Origin: Gammaproteobacteria bacterium
GTDB taxonomy: Bacteria; Pseudomonadota; Gammaproteobacteria; HTCC5015
NCBI GenBank assembly: GCA_020630145.1
Contig: JAHDBX010000124.1
Location: 1-5,950 of the forward strand
Length of the DNA stretch: 5,950 nt
Reading direction: 5' to 3'
In this document: piece after piece, positions 5,944-5,950 of the stretch
Numbering within the stretch: the first letter of the stretch is position 1
Layout: each line of letters starts with the position of its first letter
Position numbers and translations under genes: made by a program
Notes under the pieces: generated by a model
What the model was told of the DNA's origin: nothing
The model's database searches: none
Seen by the model: only the letters and a program-made list of their open reading frames with translations

Positions 5944-5950
5944 CCTGATG

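Overview
The window looks like ordinary chromosomal DNA of an AT-rich gammaproteobacterium. This rests on four points: a chromosomal-type ParB, a BaeS/BaeR pair with very close resemblance to the enterobacterial proteins, a Spy/CpxP-type periplasmic protein, and a YgiQ whose N-terminus and radical-SAM core read much like those of Pseudomonas and related orders. A marine or environmental member of the Pseudomonadales/Cellvibrionales side of the class would fit, but the sequence does not settle the genus. All genes are on the + strand.

Layout. (1) Positions 1-680 hold the last 225 codons of parB, the chromosome-partitioning CTPase/DNA-binding protein; its start and any parA lie upstream of the window. 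(2) A 90-bp gap (681-770) carries a possible sigma70-type promoter and a perfect 8-bp inverted repeat. (3) 771-2255 is a BaeS-type envelope-stress sensor kinase, followed after 13 bp by its BaeR-type response regulator (2269-2943). (4) After a 69-bp gap with repeated half-site-like sequences comes a small secreted Spy/CpxP-family protein (3013-3396) with two LTxxQ motifs. (5) A convincing rho-independent terminator (3424-3460) closes this group. (6) A 122-bp gap holds a REP-like fragment and a strong ribosome-binding site, then ygiQ (3575-5818, or from a TTG at 3554), a UPF0313 radical-SAM protein of unknown reaction. (7) The last 132 bp have no gene that I can support, only a hairpin without a T-run and a short palindrome.

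How the genes work together. The sensor, regulator and Spy-like protein form a compact signalling module. The kinase would sense envelope damage with its periplasmic domain, the regulator would activate envelope genes, and the likely output, a periplasmic chaperone-like protein, lies directly behind the regulator. In E. coli, spy is a known BaeR/CpxR target but is unlinked to baeSR, so the linkage here makes the circuit visible. The two gaps before the kinase and the Spy-like gene share ATAATCA and GAGATTAT words, possible autoregulatory sites. parB and ygiQ appear to be unrelated housekeeping neighbours.

I see no CRISPR array, phage gene, insertion sequence, tRNA or rRNA, and no clearly undescribed system. 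The points most worth a second look are the linked Bae-Spy module with its shared upstream words, the lysine/arginine-rich insertion in the sensor domain, the second four-cysteine set in YgiQ, and the REP-like fragment before ygiQ.
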